A DNA stretch of 64,000 bases from Burkholderia lata (GTDB lineage: Bacteria > Pseudomonadota > Gammaproteobacteria > Burkholderiales > Burkholderiaceae): assembly GCF_000012945.1 (NCBI RefSeq), contig NC_007511.1, positions 620,001 to 684,000 of the forward strand, read 5' to 3'. Positions within the stretch are counted from its first letter, which is position 1; the number at the start of each line of letters is the position of its first letter. The position numbers and the translations under genes are program-made. The notes below the pieces were generated by a model. It worked only from the letters and a program-made list of their open reading frames with translations, did no database searches and was not told where the DNA came from. This document shows positions 53,230 to 61,656 of the stretch, piece by piece.

Positions 53230-54210
53230 TCAGCGCGTCGCGCGCCGGTCGTTGCGCGGGCTCAAACCGAATCGCGTGCGGTACGTGCGCGAGAAATGCG
53301 ACGGCGATTCGAACCCGCACGCGACGCAAACCGACGTGATGCTCATGTCGGTCTGCTGCAGCAGTTCACGCGCGCGATCGAGGCGCAGGTTCAGGTAGAA
53401 ATGCGTCGGCGTATCGTTCAGCGTCGCGCTGAACAGCCGTTCGAGCTGGCGGCGCGTAATCGACACTTCCTGCGCGAGCGCATCGGAGCCGAGCGGGGTT
53501 TCCATGTGCCGCTGCATCGTGCCGATCACCTGGATCAGCTTGCGGTTGTGCACGCCGTAGCGCGCGGCGATCTCGAGCCGCTGGCTGTCGGAGCGCTGGC
53601 GGATCCGGCTGACGACGAACTGCTCGGAGATCGCCGCCGCGAGATCGGCGCCGTGCCGCCGCCCGATCAGGTCGAGCATCATGTCGATCGATGCGGTGCC
53701 GCCCGCACACGTGATGCGCCGGTCGTCGATCTCGAACAACTCCTGCGTCGCGTTCAGGCCGGGGTAGCGTTCGCGGAACGCGGCCAGCGCCTCCCAGTGC
53801 AGCGTGAGCGGTTGCGATGCGTCGAACAGCCCGGCTTCCGCGAGCACGAAGCTGCCCGTGTCGATGCCGCCCAGCGTTGCACCATGACGGTGCTGGCGGC
53901 GCAGCCAGTCGCCGATCGCGCGCGTGTAGCACACGAGCGGATCGAAGCCCGCGACGACGAACACTGTATCGACCTGGTCGACCTCCGCGCACGCGGCTTC
54001 GGCGGCGACCGGAATGCCGTTGCTCGCGGCGACGGGGGCGCCGTCGGCGCTGATCACATGCCAGCGATAGAGCTCGGTGCGAAAGCGGTTCGCGACGCGC
54101 AGCGGTTCGACCGCGGACATGAAGCCGAGCGCGGAGAAGCCGGGCAGCAGCAGGAAGTGGAAATCCTCGGGCATCGGGGCAGGGGATGGAATCCGGTGGT
54201 CGTCACGCAT
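53230..54210 (-). CDS. GlxA-type AraC-family regulator
   Basis: A 326-residue regulator with an N-terminal DJ-1/PfpI-like domain (FHFLLLPGFSALGFMSAVEPL, GGIDTGSFVLAEAGLFD) and a C-terminal AraC HTH (LAQEVSITRRQLERLFSATL and CVACGFESPSHFSRTYRTRFG). It is a paralogue of the gbdR product at 17 kb. Related proteins sense carnitine, betaine or amino compounds. It lies 90 bases downstream of another AraC-type gene on the same strand, next to the amine dehydrogenase operon, so a role in amine catabolism is possible. Start is uncertain between 54210 and 54174. Confidence 0.85.
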   Translation of the reverse strand: MRDDHRIPSPAPMPEDFHFLLLPGFSALGFMSAVEPLRVANRFRTELYRWHVISADGAPVAASNGIPVAAEAACAEVDQVDTVFVVAGFDPLVCYTRAIGDWLRRQHRHGATLGGIDTGSFVLAEAGLFDASQPLTLHWEALAAFRERYPGLNATQELFEIDDRRITCAGGTASIDMMLDLIGRRHGADLAAAISEQFVVSRIRQRSDSQRLEIAARYGVHNRKLIQVIGTMQRHMETPLGSDALAQEVSITRRQLERLFSATLNDTPTHFYLNLRLDRARELLQQTDMSITSVCVACGFESPSHFSRTYRTRFGLSPRNDRRATR

Positions 54211-54300
54211 TGCGCGGGGCGGCGAGCGGACGGGCAGGTGCCGCGCCGGCTCGCGCGCGCCGAACGGTCAGCGGGAGATTATCGCGGGTTTTGCGCGGGT

Positions 54301-55263
54301 TCAGCGCGTTTTTGCGCCGCGCACCGACCGGCGCGCGGTGGTCGACGGCAACTCGCCGAACTGCGCCTTGTATGCGTTTGCGAAATGCCCAAGGTGGATG
54401 AAACCCCAGCGCGCGGCCACGTCGCTGATCGGCAGGTCGGCCTGCCGCGTATCGAGCAGCATCCGCCGCACTTGCGACAGGCGCAGCGAACGCACGTAAT
54501 GCAACGGGCTGGTCTGCACGACCGACTGGAAGCTGTTCTGCATCGTGCGCCGGCTTACGCGCAATTGTGTGCACAGGCTCAGCACGTCGACCGGTGCTTC
54601 GGGATGGTCGATCACATAGTCGTGCACGCGGCGCACGATGTCGGCGCGGCAGGCGTGCGTGAGACGGTTCGACGGCTGGGGAATCCGGTACGTGAGGAGA
54701 TCGACGAGCACGTTGCCGATCTCGCCGCGCAGTTCGCGTTGCGCGCGTGCATCGTGGTACGTGGCGGGTGCCGACAGCACACGCTCGAGTTGCGTGGCGA
54801 CCTGCACGCTCGCGCGCATCAGCACGGCGGTGGGCATGTCGATGACGCCGCGCCGCAATGTGGCTTCGTCGAGGTGGACATCGGCTGCATCCTCGACCTG
54901 CTGCATCAGTTCGCGATCGGCGACGACGCCGATCAGCGACATGTCGTCGGGCGAATGCAGCTCGAACGGCGCACCGCCGCGCGCCATCACCATCGTGCCG
55001 CGTTCGATGCGCGCACCGCCGAATGCGAATGCACCGGAGCCGGTGAGCGGCATGCCGAACACCGTATGGTCGTGCGGCAACCTTCCGCGCTGGATGATGC
55101 GCACGTTGGCGGCTTCCTGGAACAGCTGCATGCCGTCCAGCACCGCATGCTTGACCGCACTGCGATAGGCGCCGGAGCCGATCTGGTCATAGCGCTGGTT
55201 CCAGCCGCGCAGCGCCTCGGCATGCCGGTCCGCGTTGTCGAACCTCTCGTGAAACACGAACAC
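54301..55263 (-). CDS. AraC-family regulator (EutR-like), probable activator of the amine dehydrogenase operon
   Basis: A 320-residue protein with a cupin-like sensor half and a C-terminal AraC HTH (VLSLCTQLRVSRRTMQNSFQ, DVAARWGFIHLGHFANAYKAQFGELP), of the kind seen in EutR and amine-responsive regulators. Start is a GTG at 55263 supported by GGAGG four bases upstream. It is divergent from the aauB operon with 244 bases between, the classical position of a pathway activator responding to the amine or aldehyde. The ligand is unknown. Confidence 0.85.
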   Translation of the reverse strand: MFVFHERFDNADRHAEALRGWNQRYDQIGSGAYRSAVKHAVLDGMQLFQEAANVRIIQRGRLPHDHTVFGMPLTGSGAFAFGGARIERGTMVMARGGAPFELHSPDDMSLIGVVADRELMQQVEDAADVHLDEATLRRGVIDMPTAVLMRASVQVATQLERVLSAPATYHDARAQRELRGEIGNVLVDLLTYRIPQPSNRLTHACRADIVRRVHDYVIDHPEAPVDVLSLCTQLRVSRRTMQNSFQSVVQTSPLHYVRSLRLSQVRRMLLDTRQADLPISDVAARWGFIHLGHFANAYKAQFGELPSTTARRSVRGAKTR

Positions 55264-55507
55264 AGCGCCTCCAGGTGCGTCGATCGGGACCGCGCAAGAT
55301 TAAACCGACCGCGTGGTCGGCGCAATAAGGGGGAGCGCTATTCCGTGCGCATTTGTCAGAGGGTCGGAAGCGTCCAGCCGGCGTGGCTTTCAGGCGGTTT
55401 TCCAATATCCCGAATCGGCACGCACGCGGTGCCGGTCCGGGTGCTGACCGGATTTATTGTCGAACTACAGTCGCCCCACATAACGTGATTCCCCAACTGG
55501 AGGCGAC

Positions 55508-56665
55508 ATGAGGACAAGGCGACGAACCGCGGTGCTCGCGGCGACGCTGGCGTTCGCGGCGGCATGGGTCGGCAGCGCGAACGCGACGGAAAAGCCGGAG
55601 GAACTGGTCGTGCAGAAGATGCCGCCGTGGCATCCGCACGAGGTCTATATCGTCGACATCTCGATGCCGTCGATGACCGACGGACGCATCTACGTGTACG
55701 ACGCCGATGCGAAGAAGCTGCTCGGCCAGATCGACGGCGGCTTCGGCCCCGGCTTCGCGATTTCGCCCGACCACAAGACGAGCTTCGTCGCGACGACCTA
55801 CTTCTCTCGCGGCTCGCACGGCACCCGCACCGATGTCGTCGAGATGACCGACAACACGACGCTCGATCATGCGGGCGAGATCGTGATTCCGGCGAAGCAC
55901 GCGCAGCATGTGCCGTCGCCGTACAACACCGCGTTCAGCGCGGACGGCAAGCGGCTGTACGTCGCGAACATCACGCCGGCCGCATCGCTGACGGTGATCG
56001 ACGCGGTGTCGAAGAAAGTGCTGTCGGAGATCGACACGGCAGCCTGCGTGCTTGCATATCCGTCGGGCAACGACCGCTTCACCGCGCTGTGCGAAAGCGG
56101 CAAGGCGCTGACCGTCACGCTCGATGCGAACGGCAAGGAGACGAAGCGCGCGATGTCGGATGCGTTCATCGACGTCGACAAGGATCCGGCATTCGTGAAC
56201 GCGTCGCGCTACAAGGGCGACTATCTGTTCACAACGTATGGCGGCAACGTGCGCAGTGCGGATTTCAGCGGCGACAAGCCCGCATTCGGCAAGCCGTGGT
56301 CGCTGCTGACGGATACCGAGCGTGCCGAAGGCTGGCGCCCGGGCGGCATGCAGCAGACGGCCGTGCAGGCCAGGCAGAACCGCTATTACGTGCTGATGCA
56401 CAAGGGTGGCGACGGCTCGCACAAGGATCCCGGCACGCAGGTGTGGGTGTACGACCTGAAGTCGAAGCAGCGTGTCGCGCGCTGGGATCTCGCGCAGCAG
56501 AAGGTCGATCCGCTCGTGTCGATCCAGGTCAGCGAGGACGACAAGCCGCTGTTCTACGGGCTGACGGCGACGTCCGACCTCGTCGTGATGGATGCGCGCA
56601 CCGGCAAGCTGCAGAACATCGAGAAGCAGATCGGCAATACGTCGTCGCTGCTCGTCAACCCGTGA
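55508..56665 (+). CDS. aauB: TTQ amine dehydrogenase heavy chain
   Basis: The 385-residue periplasmic beta-propeller subunit of a tryptophan tryptophylquinone amine dehydrogenase. A signal peptide (AVLAATLAFAAAWVGSANA) leads to VYIVDISMPSMTDGRIYVYD, GFGPGFAISPDHKTSFVATTYFSRGSHG and PYNTAFSADGKRLYVANITPAAS, all typical of MauB/AauB. Length is normal. It oxidises a primary amine to aldehyde and ammonia with the light chain. A phenylacetaldehyde-dehydrogenase-like gene in the operon favours an aromatic or aralkyl amine over methylamine. First gene of the operon. Confidence 0.9.
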   Translation: MRTRRRTAVLAATLAFAAAWVGSANATEKPEELVVQKMPPWHPHEVYIVDISMPSMTDGRIYVYDADAKKLLGQIDGGFGPGFAISPDHKTSFVATTYFSRGSHGTRTDVVEMTDNTTLDHAGEIVIPAKHAQHVPSPYNTAFSADGKRLYVANITPAASLTVIDAVSKKVLSEIDTAACVLAYPSGNDRFTALCESGKALTVTLDANGKETKRAMSDAFIDVDKDPAFVNASRYKGDYLFTTYGGNVRSADFSGDKPAFGKPWSLLTDTERAEGWRPGGMQQTAVQARQNRYYVLMHKGGDGSHKDPGTQVWVYDLKSKQRVARWDLAQQKVDPLVSIQVSEDDKPLFYGLTATSDLVVMDARTGKLQNIEKQIGNTSSLLVNP

Positions 56666-56672
56666 GGCCGCG

Positions 56673-57227
56673 ATGACGCTCGATCCCGTACTTGCCACCA
56701 GCGCACAGGCCGGCGCTGCCGTCGTCGTGCTGCTCGGCGCCTTCGCGAAGATGCGCCGGCCCGCCGCGTTCAGCCAGGCGCTTGCCGGCTACCGGCTGCT
56801 GCCCGATGCGCTGACCGCGCCCGTCGCGTTCGCGATTCCGCTCGCGGAAGTCGTCGGTGCCGCGGCGCTGCTGTTTCCCGATACGCGCACGGCCGGCGCG
56901 ATCGGCCTGATCGCGTTGCTGCTGGCCTTCGCCGCCGCGATTGCGATCAACCTCCTGCGCGGTCATACCGACATCGACTGCGGCTGTTCCGGCTTCACGG
57001 CGGCGCGCACGGACGCACCGCGCGGCATCGGCTGGCTGCACGTCGGGCGCGCGCTGCTGCTCGCCGCGCTGGCCGCGACCGCGCTCGTCGATCCGGGCGC
57101 ACGCGCGGTCGTGTGGTTCGACTACCTGACGCTGTTCTTCTCCGTGCTGCTGATCGTCTGCGCGCTGCTCACCGTCGACGTGCTGCTCGCCAACGTACCG
57201 CGCCTTTCCCATTTGAGGAATTCATGA
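56673..57227 (+). CDS. mauE: MauE-family membrane protein
   Basis: A 184-residue integral membrane protein with about five helices (AGAAVVVLLGAFAKM, IPLAEVVGAAALLF, AIGLIALLLAFAAAIAINLL and later ones). It has a Cys-x-Cys pair in TDIDCGCSGF. MauE proteins are needed for correct light-chain disulfide formation and belong to a DoxX/VKOR-like oxidoreductase group. Starts 7 bases after aauB and overlaps mauD by four bases (ATGA). Confidence 0.9.
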   Translation: MTLDPVLATSAQAGAAVVVLLGAFAKMRRPAAFSQALAGYRLLPDALTAPVAFAIPLAEVVGAAALLFPDTRTAGAIGLIALLLAFAAAIAINLLRGHTDIDCGCSGFTAARTDAPRGIGWLHVGRALLLAALAATALVDPGARAVVWFDYLTLFFSVLLIVCALLTVDVLLANVPRLSHLRNS

Positions 57228-57856
57228 TGCAAACCGCTCTCACCGTTTCCACCGCCCTGCTGTGGGTGGCCGTCCTCGCGCTTGGCGCGATCTGCCTCGC
57301 GCTCGTGCGTCAGATCGGCATCCTGTACGAACGCATCATGCCGGCCGGCGCATTGATGATCGACAAGGGCCCGGCGGTCGGCGCGATCGCGCCGACGTTC
57401 GAACTGACCGACATTCGCGGCTCGCAGGTGAAGGTCGGCGGTATCGATGCGTCGGGCAAGGCGACGCTGCTGTTCTTCCTGTCGCCCACTTGCCCCGTCT
57501 GCAAGAAGCTGTTGCCGCTGCTGCCGTCGTTGCAGGCGAGCGAAGCGACGCCGGTGAACATCGTGCTCGCGAGCGACGGCGAGGTCGACGAACACACGCG
57601 CTTCGCGCGCAAGCACGACCTCGGACGCTTCCCGTACGTGCTGTCGCAGGAGCTCGGCCTCGCGTACCAGATCGGCAAGCTGCCGTATGCGGTGTTGCTC
57701 GACGAAACCGGCACGGTGCGGGCGAAGGGGCTCGTCAACACGCGCGAGCATCTCGAGAGCCTGTTCGAAGCGAAGGAGCGCGGCGTCGCATCGCTGCAGC
57801 AGTTCGTGCATGGCGATCATAGCCATGACCACGACGCACACGCGCAGCACGCATGA
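57224..57856 (+). CDS. mauD: MauD-family thioredoxin-like protein
   Basis: A 210-residue membrane-anchored thioredoxin-fold protein. One N-terminal helix (TALLWVAVLALGAICLALV) is followed by FELTDIRGSQVKV and the redox motif FLSPTCPVCKKLLP (Cys-x2-Cys), then a cis-Pro region KLPYAVLLDETG. The C-terminus is His/Asp-rich (HGDHSHDHDAHAQHA), possibly metal-binding. With MauE it forms the six disulfides of the light chain. Two tandem ATG codons follow a GAGG ribosome site. Confidence 0.9.
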   Translation: MMQTALTVSTALLWVAVLALGAICLALVRQIGILYERIMPAGALMIDKGPAVGAIAPTFELTDIRGSQVKVGGIDASGKATLLFFLSPTCPVCKKLLPLLPSLQASEATPVNIVLASDGEVDEHTRFARKHDLGRFPYVLSQELGLAYQIGKLPYAVLLDETGTVRAKGLVNTREHLESLFEAKERGVASLQQFVHGDHSHDHDAHAQHA

Positions 57857-57895
57857 CCGGCCGACCCTCTTTCAACGTCAAGGGAGAACAACGAA

Positions 57896-58441
57896 ATGGG
57901 CCTGTTTGATTCATGGTTCGAGCGGTCGGCGCGCGGCGTCGCGCAGCACAGTTCGCGGCGCAGCGCGATGGCGAAGCTCGGCAAGGTGCTGGTGGGATCG
58001 GCGATGCTGCCGCTGCTGCCTGTCGATCGTACCGCGTATGCGGCCGATGCGGCATCGGGCGCGTCGGCGGCGTCCGGCGGCGCCGCATCGGGGGCAAGCG
58101 ACGATCCGATGAGCTGCGACTACTGGAAATATTGCGCGATCGACGGCTGGCTGTGCAGTTGCTGCGGCGGCACGTCGAGCAGTTGCCCGCCGGGCACGAC
58201 GCCGTCACCCATTACGTGGATCGGCACGTGCCGCAACCCGCACGACGGTTCGGACTACATCGTGTCGTACAACGATTGCTGCGGCAAGACGTCGTGCGGC
58301 AAGTGCTTCTGCAATCGCAACGAGCGCGAGAAGCCGCTGTACAAGCTGTCGCTGAACAACGACATCAACTGGTGCATGGCCAACGGTAATTCGAACTATC
58401 ACTGTTCGGTTTCGGTTCTGCTGGGAGCGGCAAAGCAATGA
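57896..58441 (+). CDS. aauA: TTQ amine dehydrogenase light chain
   Basis: The 181-residue catalytic subunit carrying the tryptophan tryptophylquinone cofactor. A twin-arginine signal is present (SSRRSAMAKLGK, Arg21-Arg22), so it is exported folded. A Gly/Ala/Ser linker follows (residues 50-68), then a cysteine-rich domain. By alignment with the Paracoccus light chain, the cofactor tryptophans are Trp108 (ITWIGTC) and Trp159 (NDINWC). The Asp residues flanking the cofactor are Asp83 (CAIDGW) and Asp127 (YNDCCG). At least 12 cysteines suit the six-disulfide fold. It overlaps the next gene by four bases. Confidence 0.92.
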   Translation: MGLFDSWFERSARGVAQHSSRRSAMAKLGKVLVGSAMLPLLPVDRTAYAADAASGASAASGGAASGASDDPMSCDYWKYCAIDGWLCSCCGGTSSSCPPGTTPSPITWIGTCRNPHDGSDYIVSYNDCCGKTSCGKCFCNRNEREKPLYKLSLNNDINWCMANGNSNYHCSVSVLLGAAKQ

Positions 58442-58938
58442 AAGGGAAGCAAGCAGGAAAGATCGCCGTCGCATGCATGACGGCCGTGTCGGCCTTTGCG
58501 TTGGCGGGCCCCGCCGGCGCGCAGGAAACCGTGCATTACCCGGCCGGCAAGAGCCTGTTCGACGCGCAGTGCGCGGTGTGCCACCAGGCGGGCGGCAAGG
58601 GGCAGGACGGCCTCGCGCCGCCGTTGACCGAGTATCCGGGCAAGTACGCGACGGCCGAGCCGGGGCGTGCGCAACTGGTCGCGACGCTGCTGCACGGGAT
58701 GTTCGGCGAGATCAAGGTGCGCGACAAGAACTACAACTTCAAGATGCCGTCGTTTGCGAGCGCGAGCGATGACGATATCGCGCACGTGCTCAACTACGTC
58801 GTGTTCGATCTCAACGCGCAGCACGGCGACGCGAAGCCGTTCACGGCGGTCGATATCCGCGCGGCGCGTGCGAAGGCGATGGACGGCACGGCCGTTCATG
58901 CGCAACGCGAAGTCGTCATCAAGGGGCTTGGCCTGTGA
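58438..58938 (+). CDS. c-type cytochrome, first of a pair
   Basis: A 166-residue periplasmic monohaem cytochrome. Signal peptide (ACMTAVSAFALAGPAGA), haem motif CAVCH at about residues 45-49, and a candidate distal Met ligand in NFKMPSFASASDDD. It is translationally coupled to aauA (ATGA). The probable role is to take electrons from the amine dehydrogenase in place of the amicyanin or azurin found in other clusters. Confidence 0.88.
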   Translation: MKGKQAGKIAVACMTAVSAFALAGPAGAQETVHYPAGKSLFDAQCAVCHQAGGKGQDGLAPPLTEYPGKYATAEPGRAQLVATLLHGMFGEIKVRDKNYNFKMPSFASASDDDIAHVLNYVVFDLNAQHGDAKPFTAVDIRAARAKAMDGTAVHAQREVVIKGLGL

Positions 58939-59480
58939 AGCTCGCGTGCGCGCCTCGTGTTGGCGACGCCGCATCGCTCACGCGGTGCGCGGAGTCGTCG
59001 TGGCTCGGCGGCGTGTCGCGTCGCCTGTCGTCACTGCTGATGCTGGCCGGGGCGGTCGTCGGTTTGGCCGCGGCACCCGTGCATGCCGAAGGTGCCGCCG
59101 ACGCGGCGCTCGCACGGCAGCACTGGGTGCTCAACTGCATGGGCTGCCACACGGCGACGGGCGGCGGTATCCCCGGCAAGGTACCGCCGCTCGCCAACTC
59201 GCTCGGCTATTTCACGCATCTGCCGGCCGGGCGCGAGTACGTGATGCGCGTGCCCGGCGCATCGAACTCGGCGCTGTCGGACCAGGATCTGGCCGACGTG
59301 CTCAACTGGGTGCTCACGACCATGAACCGCGACGCGCTGCCGCGCGACTTCAAGCCGTATACGGCCGCCGAAGTCGCCGCGCACCGTCGCCCTGCCTTTT
59401 CCGACGTCGCGACCGTGCGCGCCGGCCTCGTTCGCGCGTTGCAGGCACGCGGGATCGACGGTGTCACGGATCGCTACTGA
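58935..59480 (+). CDS. c-type cytochrome, second of a pair
   Basis: A 181-residue monohaem cytochrome with GTG start overlapping the previous stop. Signal-anchor region LSSLLMLAGAVVGLAAAPVHA, haem motif CMGCH at about residues 68-72, and a Met-containing C-terminal segment (YVMRVPGASNSALSD). The N-terminus before the hydrophobic core is unusually long (about 30 residues). It probably forms an electron-transfer pair or dimer with the preceding cytochrome. It has only one CxxCH, so it is not a MauG-like dihaem protein. Confidence 0.85.
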   Translation: MKLACAPRVGDAASLTRCAESSWLGGVSRRLSSLLMLAGAVVGLAAAPVHAEGAADAALARQHWVLNCMGCHTATGGGIPGKVPPLANSLGYFTHLPAGREYVMRVPGASNSALSDQDLADVLNWVLTTMNRDALPRDFKPYTAAEVAAHRRPAFSDVATVRAGLVRALQARGIDGVTDRY

Positions 59481-59513
59481 CCGACCCATTCAGGAAATCG
59501 AGGAATCAAGAAG

Positions 59514-61019
59514 ATGGAGACGAACGAACATTTCCCGCTGCTCGACGCCACGCGCGCGTTTCTCGCGAAGCCGAAGAAGATGCTGATCGGTGCCGAGTGG
59601 AGCGATGCGGCGTCGGGACGCCAGCTCGACGTCGTGAACCCGGCCGACGGCACCGTGCTCGCGCGTGTGCCCGAAGCGGACGCGCACGACGTGCAGCAGG
59701 CCGTCGCTGCCGCGCGGCGCGCCTTCGACGCGGGGCCGTGGCGCACCGCGAAGACCACCGACCGCGAGCGCCTGCTGCTGACGCTCGCCGACCTGATCGA
59801 AGCGAATGCACGCGAGCTGGCCGAGATCGAGTCGCTCGACAACGGCAAGCCCGTGATGGTGGCACAGGGCCTCGATGTCGCGATGGCCGCACAGTGCTTC
59901 CGCTACATGGCCGGCTGGGCGACGAAGATCGAAGGCAGCGTGATCGACGCCGGCATGCCATACATGCCGGACAGCGAGATCTTCACCTATACGCGCAAGG
60001 AACCCGTCGGCGTGGTCGGTGCGATCATTCCGTGGAATTTCCCGCTGCTGATGGCCGCGTGGAAGCTTGCGCCCGCGCTGGCCACGGGCTGCACCGTCGT
60101 GTTGAAGCCCGCGGAAGATACGCCGCTCAGCGCGTTGCGACTCGGCGAGCTGATTCGGGAGGCCGGCTTTCCTGACGGCGTCGTCAATATCGTCACCGGC
60201 TACGGTCACACGGCCGGCGCCGCGCTGTCGAGCGATCCGCGCATCGACAAGATCGCGTTCACGGGTTCCACGCAGACGGGCAAGACGATCGGCCACGCGG
60301 CGCTCGACAACATGACGCGCATGTCGCTCGAACTCGGCGGCAAGTCGCCGGTGATCGTGCTGCCCGACGTCGATCCCGACAAGGCCGCCCTGGGCGTGGC
60401 GAACGCGATCTTCTTCAACCAGGGGCAGGTGTGCACGGCCGGGTCGCGCGCGTACATTCATGCGAAGGTGTTCGACGATGTGATCGAGCGCGTCGCGAAG
60501 ATCGCCGCGAGCCTGAAGATCGGCCCGGGGATGGACCCGTCGACGCAGATCGGCCCGCTCGTGTCGGCGAAGCAGCGCCAGCGCGTGTGCGGCTATATCG
60601 ACTCGGGCTTCGGCGAGGGGGCGCGTGCTGCCGCAGGCGGCCGCGCGGTCGACGGCCCCGGCTTCTTCGTCGAACCGACCGTGCTGGTCGATACGACGCA
60701 GGCGATGCGCGTCGTGCGCGAGGAGATCTTCGGGCCGGTGCTCGTTGCGATGCCGTTCGACGACGTCGACACGGCCGTGCAGCTCGCCAACGACACGCCT
60801 TACGGTCTCGGCGCGAGCATCTGGTCGAACGACTTGTCCGCGATCCACAAGCTGATCCCGCGCATCGCGGCCGGCACCGTGTGGGTCAACTGCCACTCGC
60901 TGCTCGACAACGCGATGCCGTTCGGCGGGATGAAGCAGTCGGGTTTCGGTCGCGAACTCGGCCGCGCGGTGATCGACCAGTACACGGAAAGCAAGTCGGT
61001 GATGATGAACTACGCGTGA
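59514..61019 (+). CDS. Phenylacetaldehyde-dehydrogenase-like aldehyde dehydrogenase
   Basis: A 501-residue NAD-dependent aldehyde dehydrogenase that would oxidise the aldehyde made by the amine dehydrogenase. Catalytic Cys307 (NQGQVCTAG), general base Glu273 (LELGGKSP) and Asn175 (IPWNFPLL) are present, with GSTQTGKTIG as the nucleotide loop. Wording is closest to FeaB/phenylacetaldehyde dehydrogenase. It ends the operon, 33 bases after the cytochromes. It has no signal peptide, so the aldehyde must enter the cytoplasm first. Confidence 0.9.
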   Translation: METNEHFPLLDATRAFLAKPKKMLIGAEWSDAASGRQLDVVNPADGTVLARVPEADAHDVQQAVAAARRAFDAGPWRTAKTTDRERLLLTLADLIEANARELAEIESLDNGKPVMVAQGLDVAMAAQCFRYMAGWATKIEGSVIDAGMPYMPDSEIFTYTRKEPVGVVGAIIPWNFPLLMAAWKLAPALATGCTVVLKPAEDTPLSALRLGELIREAGFPDGVVNIVTGYGHTAGAALSSDPRIDKIAFTGSTQTGKTIGHAALDNMTRMSLELGGKSPVIVLPDVDPDKAALGVANAIFFNQGQVCTAGSRAYIHAKVFDDVIERVAKIAASLKIGPGMDPSTQIGPLVSAKQRQRVCGYIDSGFGEGARAAAGGRAVDGPGFFVEPTVLVDTTQAMRVVREEIFGPVLVAMPFDDVDTAVQLANDTPYGLGASIWSNDLSAIHKLIPRIAAGTVWVNCHSLLDNAMPFGGMKQSGFGRELGRAVIDQYTESKSVMMNYA

Positions 61020-61091
61020 GCGTAGCGGCGGGTGCGTGCGTTGCCGGCGGTTCGGCAATGCGCGCGCATTCGGCAGCGATCCGGGGCATCG

Positions 61092-61535
61092 TCACGCACG
61101 AACCAGCACCACCCCGAGAATGAGGCACGCCGCGCCGGCCAGGCGGATCGGGCTGGCCGAATGCTGCTGGATGCCGAGCACGCCGAAGTGATCGAACACG
61201 AGCGCGCCGGTCATCTGCCCGACGACGATCAGCGCCAACGTGGTCGCGGCGCCCAGTCGCGGCACCATCAGGATCGCGATGCCGACGAATACCGCGCCGA
61301 AAACCCCACCGGTCCAGCTGAACCACGATCCGGCACCGGTGACGGTACCGCTCAGGCGCGGATGCGGGGACAGGAGCGCGACGGCGAGCATCGCGGCCAG
61401 GCCGACGAGGTAGCTGACCGACCCGGCCCACCACGGCGAGCCGAGCTGCGCACGGAGATTGGCGTTGAGCACCTGTTGCAACGCCACGCTGACGCCGGCG
61501 GCAACAACCAGCAGATAGGACAGGAGAGTAGTCAC
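61092..61535 (-). CDS. YdcZ (DUF606)-family membrane protein
   Basis: A 147-residue protein with about five helices, a half-size member of the drug/metabolite transporter superfamily (TLLSYLLVVAAGVSVALQQV, SYLVGLAAMLAVALL, FGAVFVGIAILMVPRLGAATTL, AGAACLILGVVLVRA). Start is a GTG at 61535 with aggaga a few bases upstream; the longer in-frame ORF would overlap the divergent LysR leader. DUF606 proteins often act as single-repeat homodimers. Substrate unknown. Divergent from the LysR gene, which may control it. Confidence 0.85.
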   Translation of the reverse strand: MTTLLSYLLVVAAGVSVALQQVLNANLRAQLGSPWWAGSVSYLVGLAAMLAVALLSPHPRLSGTVTGAGSWFSWTGGVFGAVFVGIAILMVPRLGAATTLALIVVGQMTGALVFDHFGVLGIQQHSASPIRLAGAACLILGVVLVRA

Positions 61536-61656
61536 GAAACGGGAGGCTCCGGCGAGGTGGCCGTGACGACGGGTCCGGCACGGCAGGCTTCCATTCTGGG
61601 AAGTGCGACGGTATAACGCAAATATCAAATCGGGCGCTTATCCATCTCTTTTCGGC

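Noticed and set aside
53300..53330. GATTCGAACCC, which on the minus strand resembles a tRNA T-arm (GGGTTCGAATC).
   Set aside because: It lies inside the HTH of the GlxA-type regulator, encoding Gly-Phe-Glu-Ser in CGFESPSHF, and no acceptor or anticodon stem can be built around it.
58935..59480. Second cytochrome considered as a MauG homologue.
   Set aside because: It has only one CxxCH motif and is half the length of dihaem MauG proteins.
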